Position numbers and translations under genes: made by a program
Notes under the pieces: model-generated
Seen by the model: the letters and a program-made list of their open reading frames with translations, nothing else
What the model was told of the DNA's origin: nothing
Databases searched by the model: none
Shown here: piece after piece, positions 34,192 to 45,759 of the stretch
How positions within the stretch are numbered: position 1 is the first letter of the stretch
How the letters are laid out: each line of letters opens with the position of its first letter
Source of the DNA: Melastoma dodecandrum
Lineage: Eukaryota > Streptophyta > Magnoliopsida > Myrtales > Melastomataceae
NCBI GenBank assembly: GCA_029817715.1
Contig: JARUPY010000606.1
Location: 6,014,001-6,078,000, forward strand
DNA: 64,000 nt
Direction: 5' to 3'

Positions 34192-34196
34192 GAAGT

Positions 34197-34587
34197 AATG
34201 AACGCAGAGAGGACTGCATCGCCATCATCCTCATCAAACAAAATTTGGTTCCTTTTGAACAATCATCAGGCATCAATATCGTTCAACGTTCATCCAATCG
34301 GAGACGGCCCGGATCAGAGGACGCTGAACGGACAAATTATTTTACGCGAAAAGGATACTTTGGAACCGTACCAACCCAGACTTCCCCCTCACTGCTTTCA
34401 TACCTTAAAAGGCTTCCTTATAAGCTGAATATCGAGGGGATACAACACAACACACCGGCATAACGCAATTCCATCTACAAACATAAAACATCCCAATGCC
34501 TTCTTTTATCTTCCGAAAACACACTAAGACGACCATGACCACGGCCACGACACACAACGCCCACACCCTACAAGCTCTGTCCATTTC
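34197..34587. other. 3' region of the dienelactone hydrolase gene
   Basis: Presumed 3' untranslated and flanking DNA of the minus-strand hydrolase. The Copia insertion ended about 390 bases from its stop codon. No gene is visible. Confidence 0.45.
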
Positions 34588-36725
34588 CTACTTGACATAC
34601 TTTGCGAACCACCCGATCATGTCCTCATGCGCCTCTTCTGCCGACTTGATGGTGAACTCGTCCCCGTCCTCGTACCGCACCGTCCATCCGTGCGAAACCT
34701 TGGGGAATATCTTCACCTTTGCATCGACCTGGAAACCTCCCAGAGTTAAAGCATCGTGCAAATCTAACTCCCCGCTCTTAGATTGAGAGAAATGTACAGC
34801 AACTTACCTCGGGCTTTGCAGCGAGTAAATCTTCGAACTGCTTCACGAGTTCAGGCGGGGACATGTGATCATTCTCTGCTCCCAGCACAGCAATGGGAAC
34901 TTTAACTCCTGTAAAGCCGTTAAATCTCCATTAGACGCTACGGAATTCTCAGCTTTGAATTATTGTGTTCCCCAAACCTTCGCTCTCCCTCATCAATCAT
35001 TTCAAAAGCCTAAAACTGTAACAATATAGAAAGTATGTACCCTTGATATCGTTGATGGTGACCAACGAAGGGTGCAAAAGCACGGCAGCTTGGACCAGCT
35101 CACACATGGCTAGTCCAACAACAACCTTGGCTGTAAAAAGATCGCAACAATTAATCAGCATCTTTGTTGAAAGGACACATTCAAGTTCAAACCGACTAGG
35201 AAGCGTTATCTGCACTATCAATTCATTATATCGCTAGGTGTTCGAGAGAGGAAAACCCACCACCCCAGCAAAACCCTGCAGCGCCAACCGCTGCAATGCC
35301 TTTACTTTTCAGGGCTTCAATCACCAGTTTGACCTCTTCAAGACCCTTATCCTGAAAAAGAAAAGAGTTTCACGCATTAACCAGGGCATCACGGTCTTTA
35401 CATCAAAGTGGACTTTAGACCGATCATTTGTACTTCAGCACCAGAAGGACTCGATGAAGCAAATGCAAGGTCATAACTAGAATATAACAACTAATACCCT
35501 ATCGAAGAGAAAAGTGACTTAGACACATGGATACAACATCAACCAAAATTAATAATGCTAGAAGGGGCTAAAACAAGAATCAAGAGGACCTGCAATGATA
35601 AACTAAATAAAGCAAGACTTGCCGAACATATTGTGAACAGGAAATATTTCCATGATATAGTGGACAAGCACGTACGGTTCCATGATCTTTCAGCCAAGCC
35701 TGTATTGGCCTTTCAGGATTCTTTGGATCATAAGGTTCTCCGTGCATGAAATCGGGGACAACCACATAAAATCCAGCTGATGCAACTTTATCTGCTAACT
35801 TCCTACAGCATAAGAATAGGCCATTTCACAGGGGAAAAAATATTTTCTAAAAGCTCAATGGCATTCATTCATTTTAACTGATGTAATCAGTAAAAACAAG
35901 AACAAAGGCAATGAGCTAACCGGGCATTTGATTTGAAGTTGACATTATAATCCGTTTAATGGACGCGGGCGCTAAGCCCGAGAAAAGAAATACCCAAATT
36001 CTGTCAAGCTGAAAAAATCCAGAAGGAAAACATATGTCCTCGATTTGCTGCTTACTACACGCCCTTAAGGAAGCCTCCACCTTCAGTCTTTCATTGTCGA
36101 GGACATATTGCCTCAAACAAGACCAACACCAGTCAGGAATTTTACTGGTTAAATACTAGTCAATCATCCTTCGGTGGCTTCATCAAGACATAACATTCTT
36201 GCATAGCACACCATAGGGCAATCGTTCCATAATACGTTGCAAAAAAGGATAAACACGCAAACTATACAGTCAGTTTCAGCAGAGCTAACAATTTTGACAA
36301 GGGAAGCGTCAACGAACACACTCTGTCACCTCCATGCGAGCACTGTCACTCAATCCGTCGAATAGTCCTATCGACGAACACTAAGAAAAGATCGACGACA
36401 GTAGGATGGCGTGATCATACCTCAACTTTGGCGCTTCGAATCCTGCAACACCAACCCCCCAGAGTCAACAAAACATTCAAAGCAGCCACGTGATAAACCA
36501 GATTCCAGCAATCAATCTCAAACACTCCTGCTCATGAACCCTCGCTCATAAGAAAGCCAAAAACCACCCAAAATTACCGAAGATGTCGGAGACGAGGACA
36601 ACGGCGAGCTTCGACTCCGATGGGCCGACCACGTACGCGTCGAGTCCACCGACGATCTCCACGCGTCCCCCGCCGCTGGCAGGGTTGAGAGCCGGGGGAT
36701 TGCTGCAGCACTGCTGTCCCGACAT
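34588..36725 (-). CDS. Dienelactone hydrolase family protein
   Basis: Seven minus-strand exons: 36578-36725, 36421-36442, 35676-35802, 35261-35351, 35041-35130, 34808-34908 and 34588-34728. All phases fit and give 239 residues, the normal length. It starts MSGQQCCSNPPALNPASGGG. The alpha/beta-hydrolase triad is visible: the nucleophile cysteine in GFCWGAKVVV, the aspartate in ENDHMSP and the histidine in VSHGWTVRY. Plant members are often labelled endo-1,3;1,4-beta-D-glucanase-like, but the fold is that of bacterial dienelactone hydrolase; the natural substrate is not known from sequence. Exon 2 is only 22 nucleotides (FEAPKLR), a microexon. No lesions are seen. Confidence 0.94.
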
Positions 36726-39700
36726 CCTTCGTCGCAAAACAACTGGCAGCACGAATCAGAGAACAACTCCCGAGTTGATTGTAGTTAACTGGGCACGGAA
36801 CGCGAAGGTTAAATGGAACGACAATGACAGCCTCATTCAACACTCTTTCACTCCCGAAGATGGAAAACTCCAGAACTTCGGGGGGATTCCGTTCGGGCAT
36901 CGCGTCATCGATTACGCCATCCTAGGCACCACCGGCTTGGATCACGCCACGCCACGCTTGTCCTGCTTCCCTACGTCCCGTTGGGCCGAGCCCGTGGATG
37001 TCTTTCTACCCCGGCCCAGAAACCGCTCAACGGAGGACGGACCATATCGGGATCGACATCTCGGCCGAAAACATCGGGGCGCGGACAAAATGTCGTAGGT
37101 TTTGTCGTTTTCGTCGACCGTGAGTGCGGGTTGCATGCAAGAAAACAAGCAAAAGCCTCTCCTACTCGCCCAATCCCAATAAACCCGAAAAAAGGCATTA
37201 TCCGGCGTCTCTTTGGTTAGGCATGGTTTCAGGCCGTAGGGTTTTAAGGGAGGAGGAAAAGGGTGAGGGTGATGGGGACTGTGGCCGGAGGAGGAGGAGA
37301 CGATACTGAAGGAGCAAAAGCGGAGGTTCTGTATGTTTCCTATTCGGCACAGGCAGTTATGGGGAGATGTGCAAGTATTCCTGGTCTTTCTTTTCTTTTC
37401 GTCTGTGTGGTTGTTGTTGTAGGGGTAATTGCGGTTTCAAGTCGAAATCTTTTCCAGCGAATTCAAGTTCTTTACCACTTGATTCAGTCTAGTCATTTGA
37501 TATTTGAATGTTATGTTTCGAGGTGAATCAGTCCAGGCGTTTGATATTTGAATGTTATGTCTCGGGGGAAGACTTGGGAGCGTGATCATGTTTTTCGCCT
37601 TGCTTCTTCATTTGGCTGCAAGGTTCTTGAATGATGTCCAAGTAGCTGAGGTAATTTAGCTGCTCTGAACAACAAAAGCTCTGTAATTAAGGTGGATAAT
37701 CTGTTGGCGATTATTTGTGCAGATTAGAAGGACATTGGATTTGTGTGTGATTATGTTTCAAAGACACTAGTTCCTACATGGGAGGAACTTCTTCGAGTGA
37801 TTGCAAAGAAAGAAATTCCTTTGATATTTATTAACTTGGCTTGATCGTAGTTTGTAGTAGAAGAAGCTGAAATTGCACAGGTGCACCAGATTGTTCGTGG
37901 AAATCGAGATAGAGTTTCTGTGACGCACTTCCATGCGCATTGATCAGCGTGAATGCAGCTTTGATGAGGCATACGTGCAGTTTGTAGCCGATCACCGGTT
38001 GGTATGGTTTCTTCCTAAACCCTACTGAAATTCTGTCATCTGGATAATAATCCATCCGAGAGGTCGTCTGGTGATATGAGAGAAAATACAACTTCGAGAA
38101 TCCCTTCGAATGGATGGGATTCCATATCATTGCAGTGAGCACTACTAATGGCCTTTCCCCTGAATCTGGTAGGTTTCTTCTTTCGAATCCATCTCGTGAT
38201 TGACTTTCGTCGCTTGGTGCTCGGAACATCTGCAGGGGAAAGGCTAACTTCTTTGAAAGAAGAGTCGGTGAATATCAGAAGGCTTCGGGATGGAGGCAAG
38301 AATTATGTCTTCAAGCTCGACGAAGATTTCTGAAAAGCAGCACAGTTCCACCTGAATCTTCGTAATTTTTACTCCGATATTTCCATTCCGCGGTAATACA
38401 CATTCCCTTGTCGGTACATTCTATAGAGGATGCAGGTTCAGGTATGTTGTTTGGAGATTTATATAGCATTGAAGCGAATATCTGTGAACTCCCTAAACAA
38501 GTCATGATATCCATCCACGCTGCTATCATTTATTCAATTTATTCGTATCAGTTGTTTTGTGTCCTTCCAACATTCATCGGAGATTAAAACAGCAACCCAG
38601 AGGAAGGATTTCGTGGACATGAATTGTAGGACGCAATGGCATCTATATAACTAAAAGCACAGTTCAGATCACTGGACGGTGGCAGGTCATAGGATCCGAG
38701 GACATTGTGTAGGAATTACCTTACCCCCACAAGGAGCAACAGGCATCAGTCGACTATGATCGCCCTTTCTGTTGAGAGACACCAGACAGAGCCCTGCAGC
38801 AGAGAACATCACACAACCACCATTAGACAGCAGCAAAAATGAACAAAAACAACAATGGCGACCCTGCATCTCCATGGCAGACTTCATGCAAAATTTAATA
38901 CGGAGGTAACAAAGTTCAATTTAATGATGGATGGCCCTAGACGAGCAATCTTTCCAAAACACAGATTCATCTATGCATCTACTTATTGGATCTCCGTCGG
39001 AATGCAATGGCAGACTTCACCTTTAAATGTCTTAAGTTTGAAAATGTACAGCACGCCTTTTGCTTACACATGCTCGAAGACTCAGTCCTAAGAGATCATG
39101 AACTGTGAATCTCCAACTCTACTTTAGTCCTTGACAAACTGAAGGACATACACACAAATAAGGCTCACAGAAATTTCATGGGTTTCCCTCCTCTGTGTTT
39201 GTAATTAAGTCCTGTTATCACAAAGGTCTTAACTCTTACCCATTCAATATAAGATTGCCTATCATGGAAAAATCTAGCTAATCAACCAAAATGGATGTCA
39301 TGGTAATGTCATTGGTCGATATAGATTTTCCTCTAAAAATATGAGATAATCGCCGGACTGTTAAAATAATGAGACCAGAACGTTCAGTACACTAGTTTAG
39401 CTGATCCATTACCACAAATTCCATCAGAAATCAAACATTTCTATTCGAAACAGAAAGGCATGGGTACCATACACTAAGCTCGAATCAATCTCATCGCTTA
39501 TTTCATATTGTTGTTTTGATTGTCTATTGTTAGTTCAAAGCACCAATACCTGCACCTAAAAGATTAACGTGACAGCAGAGGAACACCTATATTCTTCTCT
39601 AACGTCCCTGACAGTGGCAATAAGCTTCGAGAAATACGAAGCACATCGGCATGAAATCAAGCTAGAAGCGAATGACCAGTATTGGTTATCTGAAGATAAG

Positions 39701-39863
39701 TCAAACATCTATCCTCCTAGTTCATGCCGATCAAGCAAGCAGTAAACCTGGGAAATCAAGCTGATCCGGCCCCCAAGATCACGATCCATAGGTGACAGAA
39801 TACGAGGATCCATCATTCCAAGGAGCGATCAATCACCACCCAATCAAAGGAGAGTCAGATCAC
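36726..39863. other. Long stretch without a recognised gene
   Basis: The first 450 bases are the presumed divergent promoter of the hydrolase. Around 37271 a short open segment begins MGTVAGGGGDDTEGAKAEVL and meets a possible donor at about 37373; I cannot extend it. On the minus strand 37830-38330 has coding-like pieces (GKAISSAHCNDMESHPFEGI and YQPVIGYKLHVCLIKAAFTL) in different frames, possibly a decayed gene. The last 1.5 kb looks like untranslated or intronic sequence of the next minus-strand gene. None of these supports a firm call. Confidence 0.35.
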
Positions 39864-40496
39864 TCACTTCTTACTCTTCTTCCCACCAGGGCCCTTCCGA
39901 GGGCCCCAACCCACCAGCTTGGCGACGGGGCAACCGCACTTCTCCCTAAACAGCAGTACGGCGCGGCCATTGACGGGGGCCATCCTTCTCAGTTCGGCAC
40001 GGAGGCACTCATAATCTGGGTTATTCTCGGAGCCACCCTTCCAGGGAAGGCGCTCGACGGCCTCCACGGCACCTTTACCTGTTCGGAGCTGGTCCTCGGA
40101 CTGGAGCTGGAGGTCGAACTCGAGGGCGCGCTTGAGGGCCTTGCAGGAGGGGCGGTGGCAGAGGCGGCGGGAACGGGGGAAGGAGAGGAGGCGGGAGGAG
40201 GCTGCGGCGATGAGGGGGAAGAAGGCGAGGAAGGAGAAGAAGAAGAAAGGGGAAAGGGGTAGGGATAAGAATAGGGGAAGGGAAGAGAAGGAAGGGAGGA
40301 AGGAAGGGAAGAGGAGGGAGAGGGATCGGGAGATGTAGGATAGGACGGAGGTGATTAGGAAGGAGGAGGAGAGGAGGAGGAGTAGGAGGAAGAGGAGGTC
40401 AACCATGGAGTGCTTGCAGGTCCCGGCGGAGGAGGAGCAGGCGGTGGCGCAGGTAGGGTTTGAAGGGGTGGATTTGGGGGATCTCAGGACGGCCAT
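39864..40496 (-). CDS. Plant 'ribosomal protein L34e superfamily' membrane protein
   Basis: A single minus-strand frame of 210 residues from ATG at 40494-40496 (MAVLRSPKSTP). The signature SSSAGTCKHSMVDLL is followed by strongly hydrophobic segments (about residues 32-52 and 62-100). A basic cysteine motif CHRPSCKALKRALEFDLQLQ comes next, and the end is RMAPVNGRAVLLFREKCGCP and a lysine-rich tail. Plant genomes annotate this family as L34e superfamily, but it is a membrane protein and not a real ribosomal protein; its function is unknown. An in-frame ATG at 40583 exists, but the family start favours the downstream one. The long serine/leucine/phenylalanine-rich hydrophobic stretch looks expanded compared with relatives I know. 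Confidence 0.82.
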   Translation of the reverse strand: MAVLRSPKSTPSNPTCATACSSSAGTCKHSMVDLLFLLLLLLSSSFLITSVLSYISRSLSLLFPSFLPSFSSLPLFLSLPLSPFFFFSFLAFFPLIAAASSRLLSFPRSRRLCHRPSCKALKRALEFDLQLQSEDQLRTGKGAVEAVERLPWKGGSENNPDYECLRAELRRMAPVNGRAVLLFREKCGCPVAKLVGWGPRKGPGGKKSKK

Positions 40497-41473
40497 GGCG
40501 GAGGGGGGAGCGGCGAGGGGGTGGTCGGTGGAGGAGGGAAGAAATGGGCTGTTTCTTCCCGGGGGTGGAGCGAGTGGGGTCACTCGCGCGTGCCTGGCGA
40601 CTGGGGATTGTTTTGTCCTTTTGTTAAAAAGGTGAATTTGTTTAAACAGGGAGTGAGTGAGTTAAATAAAGGTCGTTCGAACGTAAGGTTTGGTAATTCC
40701 AAAATTTTGAATTATTGCCCGTAATCTCTACTTGAATAAGTGATTTCCGCCCCCTAAATCGTTATTTAAATCAGCAATTTCACCAAGAAAATCGTTGTTT
40801 CAGTCACAATTCGATTTTATTATAATTTCATCATATCACATATAATTGATATTCTAAGTAGTGAATATAATAAGAATTAAATTGTTCTTTACAGAATAAG
40901 ACTTTATTTGTACATTTATTTTAACAAAAAAGAAAATTGGTACTTCCTTCTTCAATAATATTACACTTAGATGTTTTTCTTTTTAATTTAATTCGTTCCT
41001 TAAAAGACACTTTTTAAAAAAATAAATAAAACTTACATTTTTTTCATTATAATATATATTTCATCTTTAATTTGAATAGAATAAAGTCATTATTTCAAAT
41101 AACGATTTCTTCCGTATTAAAAGAACTCGTTTTCATGTGAACTCGATATGACCATATGTGCAAGTTCATTCGGACATTGTAGCTCCCTAGTTTAAATAGC
41201 AAGTTCTTCGTGAAGTGAAATTACTACTTTAAGTAACAATTTTTGGGCCATAAACCTAGATATTTGAAAAATTTTGCCGTTTTTGACAAAAATAAAAAGG
41301 CAAAATATCGATATTTAGCCCAATCAATTTACCAATTTTATGTTTTGACATATCGTTTCAAAAGTTTCCAATTTGACCTTATTTCAATTTTACTTTTCAA
41401 TCTAGCCCTATTCGTAAATTTGTCAATTATACGTCAAATTGTATAATTGACAAAGGCCGACTTCCTTTATGAT

Positions 41474-41502
41474 CGAAATCGGCCTTTGTAAGGCCGATTT
41501 CG
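41474..41502. repeat. Perfect 13-bp inverted repeat (hairpin)
   Basis: cgaaatcggcctt and aaggccgatttcg are separated by three bases. A third related copy (aaggccgacttc) lies just upstream near 41453. It may be part of a decayed repeat family member, since a nearby segment (about 41298-41345) also resembles dispersed plant repeats. Confidence 0.85.
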
Positions 41503-42305
41503 TCATGTTAGTTAAGGAATTTTCAAACTTAGAAGGTTATTTGACGAAATAATTTGGGGACCAACGTCATATTGAAACAAAACTCGACAAACGCGTCGAC
41601 TTCTCGAGGCCCTAAAATTGTGCCTTCCTGCCCACCTTTTCACGGCCTGTGCTGAAATGGGCCATTTTCAGCCCCATCCATCATTCAGCTCTCCTCATTT
41701 CCCCCCAGCTCTTCCTTTTATACACGATGCCCATGCAATGCACGACTATAGATAGCTAAAGAAGTGCACCGACATGTCCCGAACGTCCCCGAACGACATG
41801 TAGACAGAACGAGATCCCTAGTTCACATTGTACAACACAGTAAGATATTTGTAGGTCCAGAGGGGGGGGGGGAACAGGACCCTGGTTCCCACAATCACGC
41901 ATGCTGTTTCCCATCCACACACACACACAGAGACACCCACCCGCCTTTAAGGGGAGCAGACGGATTGAAGGTGGGTTGTGATGGAGAATTTTGAGTTAGT
42001 CACATCAGATTCTCGGAGAGGGGATGCAAACAATCTTCACACCCACTCAGACAGCCAATGGAATCCATCTATATGCCCACACACAAGGCCCCCCCCCTCA
42101 ACCACCCCCACTCACTCCCTCTACTCCAGAACAGAATATTAGAAAAACAGATGACATAAGAGAAATTTGCCATTGACATAAAGTATTTCTCCCCCATTTC
42201 ATCAATTAATCAACAAGACTAGAAACAATGACCCTTCGTTAAGGGGAAGGGATCTTTGGAGTTGATTTCGAAAGTGCTTTCTAAAGCTGATTAAAACAAA
42301 CAAAA

Positions 42306-42332
42306 GGGGGGTGGGGGGGGGGGGGGAGGGGG
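42306..42332 (+). repeat. G-rich homopolymer block
   Basis: Six G, a T, fourteen G, an A and then five G. It has enough G-tracts to form a G-quadruplex in principle, and is prone to length error. Confidence 0.8.
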
Positions 42333-43425
42333 TGTCATTCCCTTTTCCCTATTGAGGGGTGCTGTAGCATCCTAGTAATTATATTAACAGGTCTTGCTAG
42401 CTTTTCAGCGTACCCTTGATCATTCATAATCTCAACCCATCAATCACCTAAAAACAAGATCTCCTGAATCAATAAAAGAAGAAAGATTATGCCAGACAAG
42501 AATCTCTTCTGCTTTCCCATTTTCTAATTACTCGTTCTTAAGTCATCATCATAATGAGGAGCAGTATTGGCCATAGCCTTCGGAACCTAATCATAAAATG
42601 CCAAAAACTGATAAAGAAGAAGCCGGGGGAGAGGGGGGGGGGGGGTCATCCACACCTCACCTAACCTAGTCCACACAAATCAAAACACACCTTCATTTGC
42701 CCCCCATCCCTTTTCCTAGATCAGAAAAGCATGACAATTGGATTTGACAGAAGATAAGGTTTTGATGGACCCTGCCATGTCCTTCCATGGAGTGACATAT
42801 TGGGAATAATTGGTGTGTGTGAGAACAGATGGAATTGACCCATGAGAGGAAAAAAGATACAAAGAAGAAAATAAGATGGGAGGAAAGCTGACCTGGCCAC
42901 TATAACCACAACCGGAATCTTGTTTTGTTTCGCAAAATCAAAGAACTGTTGAAGATAAGGCCCTGTCGCTGAACTACTCCACCCCTATCTTCTCCGACCT
43001 GCCTGCTTCAAACAAAAAAAAAACTCGAATCCCATCGGTTATATCATCTCAATCACTAAAACAGAAATTTTCCCACCACCGAGTATCAACCCCTTCCTCC
43101 TCCTCCCCATATTGACATGACTAAATAGGCAAAAAACATTTTGGCCGTGTGAAGAAGAACCCAAATAACATGATCAACTCATGCTCCTCTCTTCCCTATA
43201 TATATATATATATGGGTCATGAAGGAATTTAATCGAAAATGCATACGTGCATGAACGATTTTTTGATATCTCCGTAAAAGATTCTAAAAAGACGATGGGG
43301 ATAACGACCAGAAGAGGCGTGGCGAAGGGATACAGCAAGTGGAAGAGTATTGTGAGGCAGCAGAAGGCAAAGATCTACATCGTTAGGGTATGCATATGGA
43401 TGCTCCTTTGTTGGGGCAAGAACTC

Positions 43426-45759
43426 TCACCCGCATGATCTATGAAGCTCTCCTGGGTTCCTCTCCTTTTCCTGTCTATGCATTGCCTGCCTTCCTGAAAT
43501 CTTTTTAGTAATGGGGTTCTTGTCCCTAAAAGGCATCGCACATCCATCCCTTAGGTTGTAACATCTCCGATAGTAAGTGCAATCAACTTTCCCGGCGACT
43601 ACCTCTAATTCACCAGTTGGAAAACACGCTTTTAGCCGGTCCCTTACACTGTCGTCGACGCTACAAGGAGCAATTTTCCTTGGTGCTACAGTGTTTGGTT
43701 TTGGAGGTCCCAACCCATTGACGTCGTACCTAAAAAGATAAAAGGATAAGATTAGTGAGGACAAATGACTGAGACTGATTAGGTCCAAATGAGATCCATA
43801 TACACAATCTCAGGACAAGTAAAATAATTCAAAGAAAATAGCTAGCTTCCATTAAGTATTTCACACTAAATGGCTAACAAAAATAATTGCATGGTTACAT
43901 GAATACCAGCTTTCCAGATACAATGCACGAATTGTATAAATAAGGAAAGACACTTCCATTACCCTTCAACTCACCAAATCATAGATACAAAAAAATTAAA
44001 CCGACATTCCAACGCGGTCACTCTGAGCCACCCAACATGATCTAAATGGCAACTTAGAACTAAGGTTGGTCAGAAGAGAAAAAAAATGTTAGCACCTCAT
44101 TCTGAGGATGTTCACATGAACTGTTGAACAAAGAACTAGGGCCCCAAAACCCCATGCAGATGATCTACGGAACATGGGTATTTCAAGAAAATAAAAAGAA
44201 TCAATAATGCACACGGGTGGGACAAAACTAAGTTCAGGACAGAATGCTAGTCACTCCCCCCTACCCCACTCCCCGCACTACAGGTTTGGTAGGGGAGACC
44301 AAGCTTACGTGTAATGCCTTGTCATCATTAAATCCTGTAGGGACTTCCCCTCCAAGACGAATGGATGGCCGACACACGTCAAATGTCTCTATCCCCACCC
44401 TTCTCCTCCCCGCCAGTATATCTACATAAATGCTACATGCTGCAGAGGGAATTTTCAGATTGCAGTTTGCAAACTAAAATCTCTCTAAAATCTTTATCAC
44501 CAGGTGGAGTCTGGGACGGGTTTACGTACCTTCCGGCGAGGATGCAGCCGATGCAGATGAGGTTTCGTGTGCCCAAGCTTCGGACTTGGAGGCAGTGCTC
44601 GATGCTTGTCCGGGAACAGCGGACAAGGTTGTACATCATGTGGAGGTGCGCCATCATTCTCATGAGCCGGGATGAGTGAGTAGCTGGGGAAGCGGACCAG
44701 GATTCCATCGCTCTTAAGAAACACAGTGTAGGAAGATGCCACCAGCCACTTCCATCTCCATGTCCCATCATGAGTTAGGAAAGACGGAGATGATTCCAGA
44801 GGTCTCCCTGGCACAGAGTTCCGCACTCAGCGCCGGACCTGTAGGAAAGACAGCAGAAGAGTTAGTGGATCTTGTTGTACAGGGAAAAACATGTAACATG
44901 CCAACTTAAGGTAGAAAACAAGGTTAGTGGTAATGTATTGGTAAAAATGCCTTCAAGAGTTTGAGAAAATTCTATCCCAATTCTGCTGCAAAGTAGAAAC
45001 GCCTCAATTTCACTGCACAGAACAAGGAACTTATCAAAAGAACAAGTCATGATTGTGGTTGAAACCAGAAAATTGGGCATAAGGAAGAAAAGTGACATTT
45101 ATAACTTAGAAAGTTAACCCATCAAAAACCTCATCCTTCACATAAATGATAGAGAAGTAGACGACCATGTATTTCTACAGAGCAAAGATCCCTCAATTCA
45201 GAAGAAAAAATGAACATTAAATGAATATAAAATGAATATTATAGTCAAAATGGACAGGGGAAGAGTAGTACTACAGAGGGGTACGATAGTGTACAGCTAG
45301 AAATAAAACTTATTATACAGGACCGACCAACTTTTCACTCGGTAGAAGGAGCCGAGTTGGTCGGATCTTGTGGAAGAAGCTTCATGAACAGGAGTTGAAT
45401 CGAAAACTTCATTCTTAACACCCTCCAGATTGCCTCACTGAAGCCATCTCAGAGGAAAGAATTTGACTTGGAATCTTGAGTATCTTCTGCAAATGTTAAA
45501 TCTTGTAAAACCTTCATCTGACCGGACAATATTCATGAACCTGGATGGGACAGATGATATTTCAGTTCGTGCATATAAATGTCCAACTAATAAACTCGAA
45601 AAGTAAAGTATATTGCTGTTATATTTGACTGCTACTTAATCATTTTTTTTATGTCCCCAGAAAACAATATAAGCAATCACGAGACAACGCAAAATTCTTG
45701 TTCTTATTCTCATAACCAAACAGTAGAAAGCATCAGAAAAGGACACTCGCTTCTTGTTT
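43426..45759 (-). other. Unrecognised minus-strand coding-like segments and AT-rich DNA
   Basis: A minus-strand segment at about 43426-43735 reads VNGLGPPKPNTVAPRKIAPC and GELEVVAGKVDCTYYRRCYN. Another at about 44530-44830 has open frames including ARETSGIISVFPNS and SYTVFLKSDGILVRFPSYSL. They could be exons of one unknown gene or decayed sequence; I recognise no family. 44870-45760 is AT-rich with nothing visible. Confidence 0.3.

Larger units (their letters stand above)
24301..34196. mobile_element. Ty1/Copia retrotransposon (24306-34191) with nested Mutator-like element and target duplications
   Basis: The Copia element runs from TGTTAG at 24306 to TTCA at 34191. The five bases GAAGT precede it (24301-24305) and follow it (34192-34196), so this is a clean insertion with a 5-bp target duplication. 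Its 3' LTR is split: 28727-28851 lies to the left of the Mutator-like element and about 34162-34191 to the right. The Copia part alone is about 4.6 kb. The order of events is therefore Copia first, Mutator-like element second. Confidence 0.93.
40497..43425. other. Gene-poor AT-rich DNA with homopolymers
   Basis: No gene is recognised. It holds the L34e-type gene promoter, AT-rich DNA, a perfect hairpin at 41474-41502 (listed), a G-run near 41865-41874, a G-rich block at 42306-42332, and a TA repeat at about 43197-43213. Confidence 0.5.

Noticed and set aside
34064..34276. Open frames crossing the MULE right end and the hydrolase 3' region
   Set aside because: They span element boundaries and have no family content.
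36583..37098. 171-codon plus-strand frame
   Set aside because: It overlaps the antisense of hydrolase exon 1 and its promoter, with no coding features of its own.
39792..40262. 156-codon plus-strand frame rich in glutamate and glycine
   Set aside because: It is antisense to the L34e-type membrane protein; the low-complexity composition is the complement of serine/leucine codons.
42744..42756. 13-base match (ttgacagaagata) to the start of miR157
   Set aside because: The match ends after 13 bases and no complementary star sequence forms a hairpin nearby.
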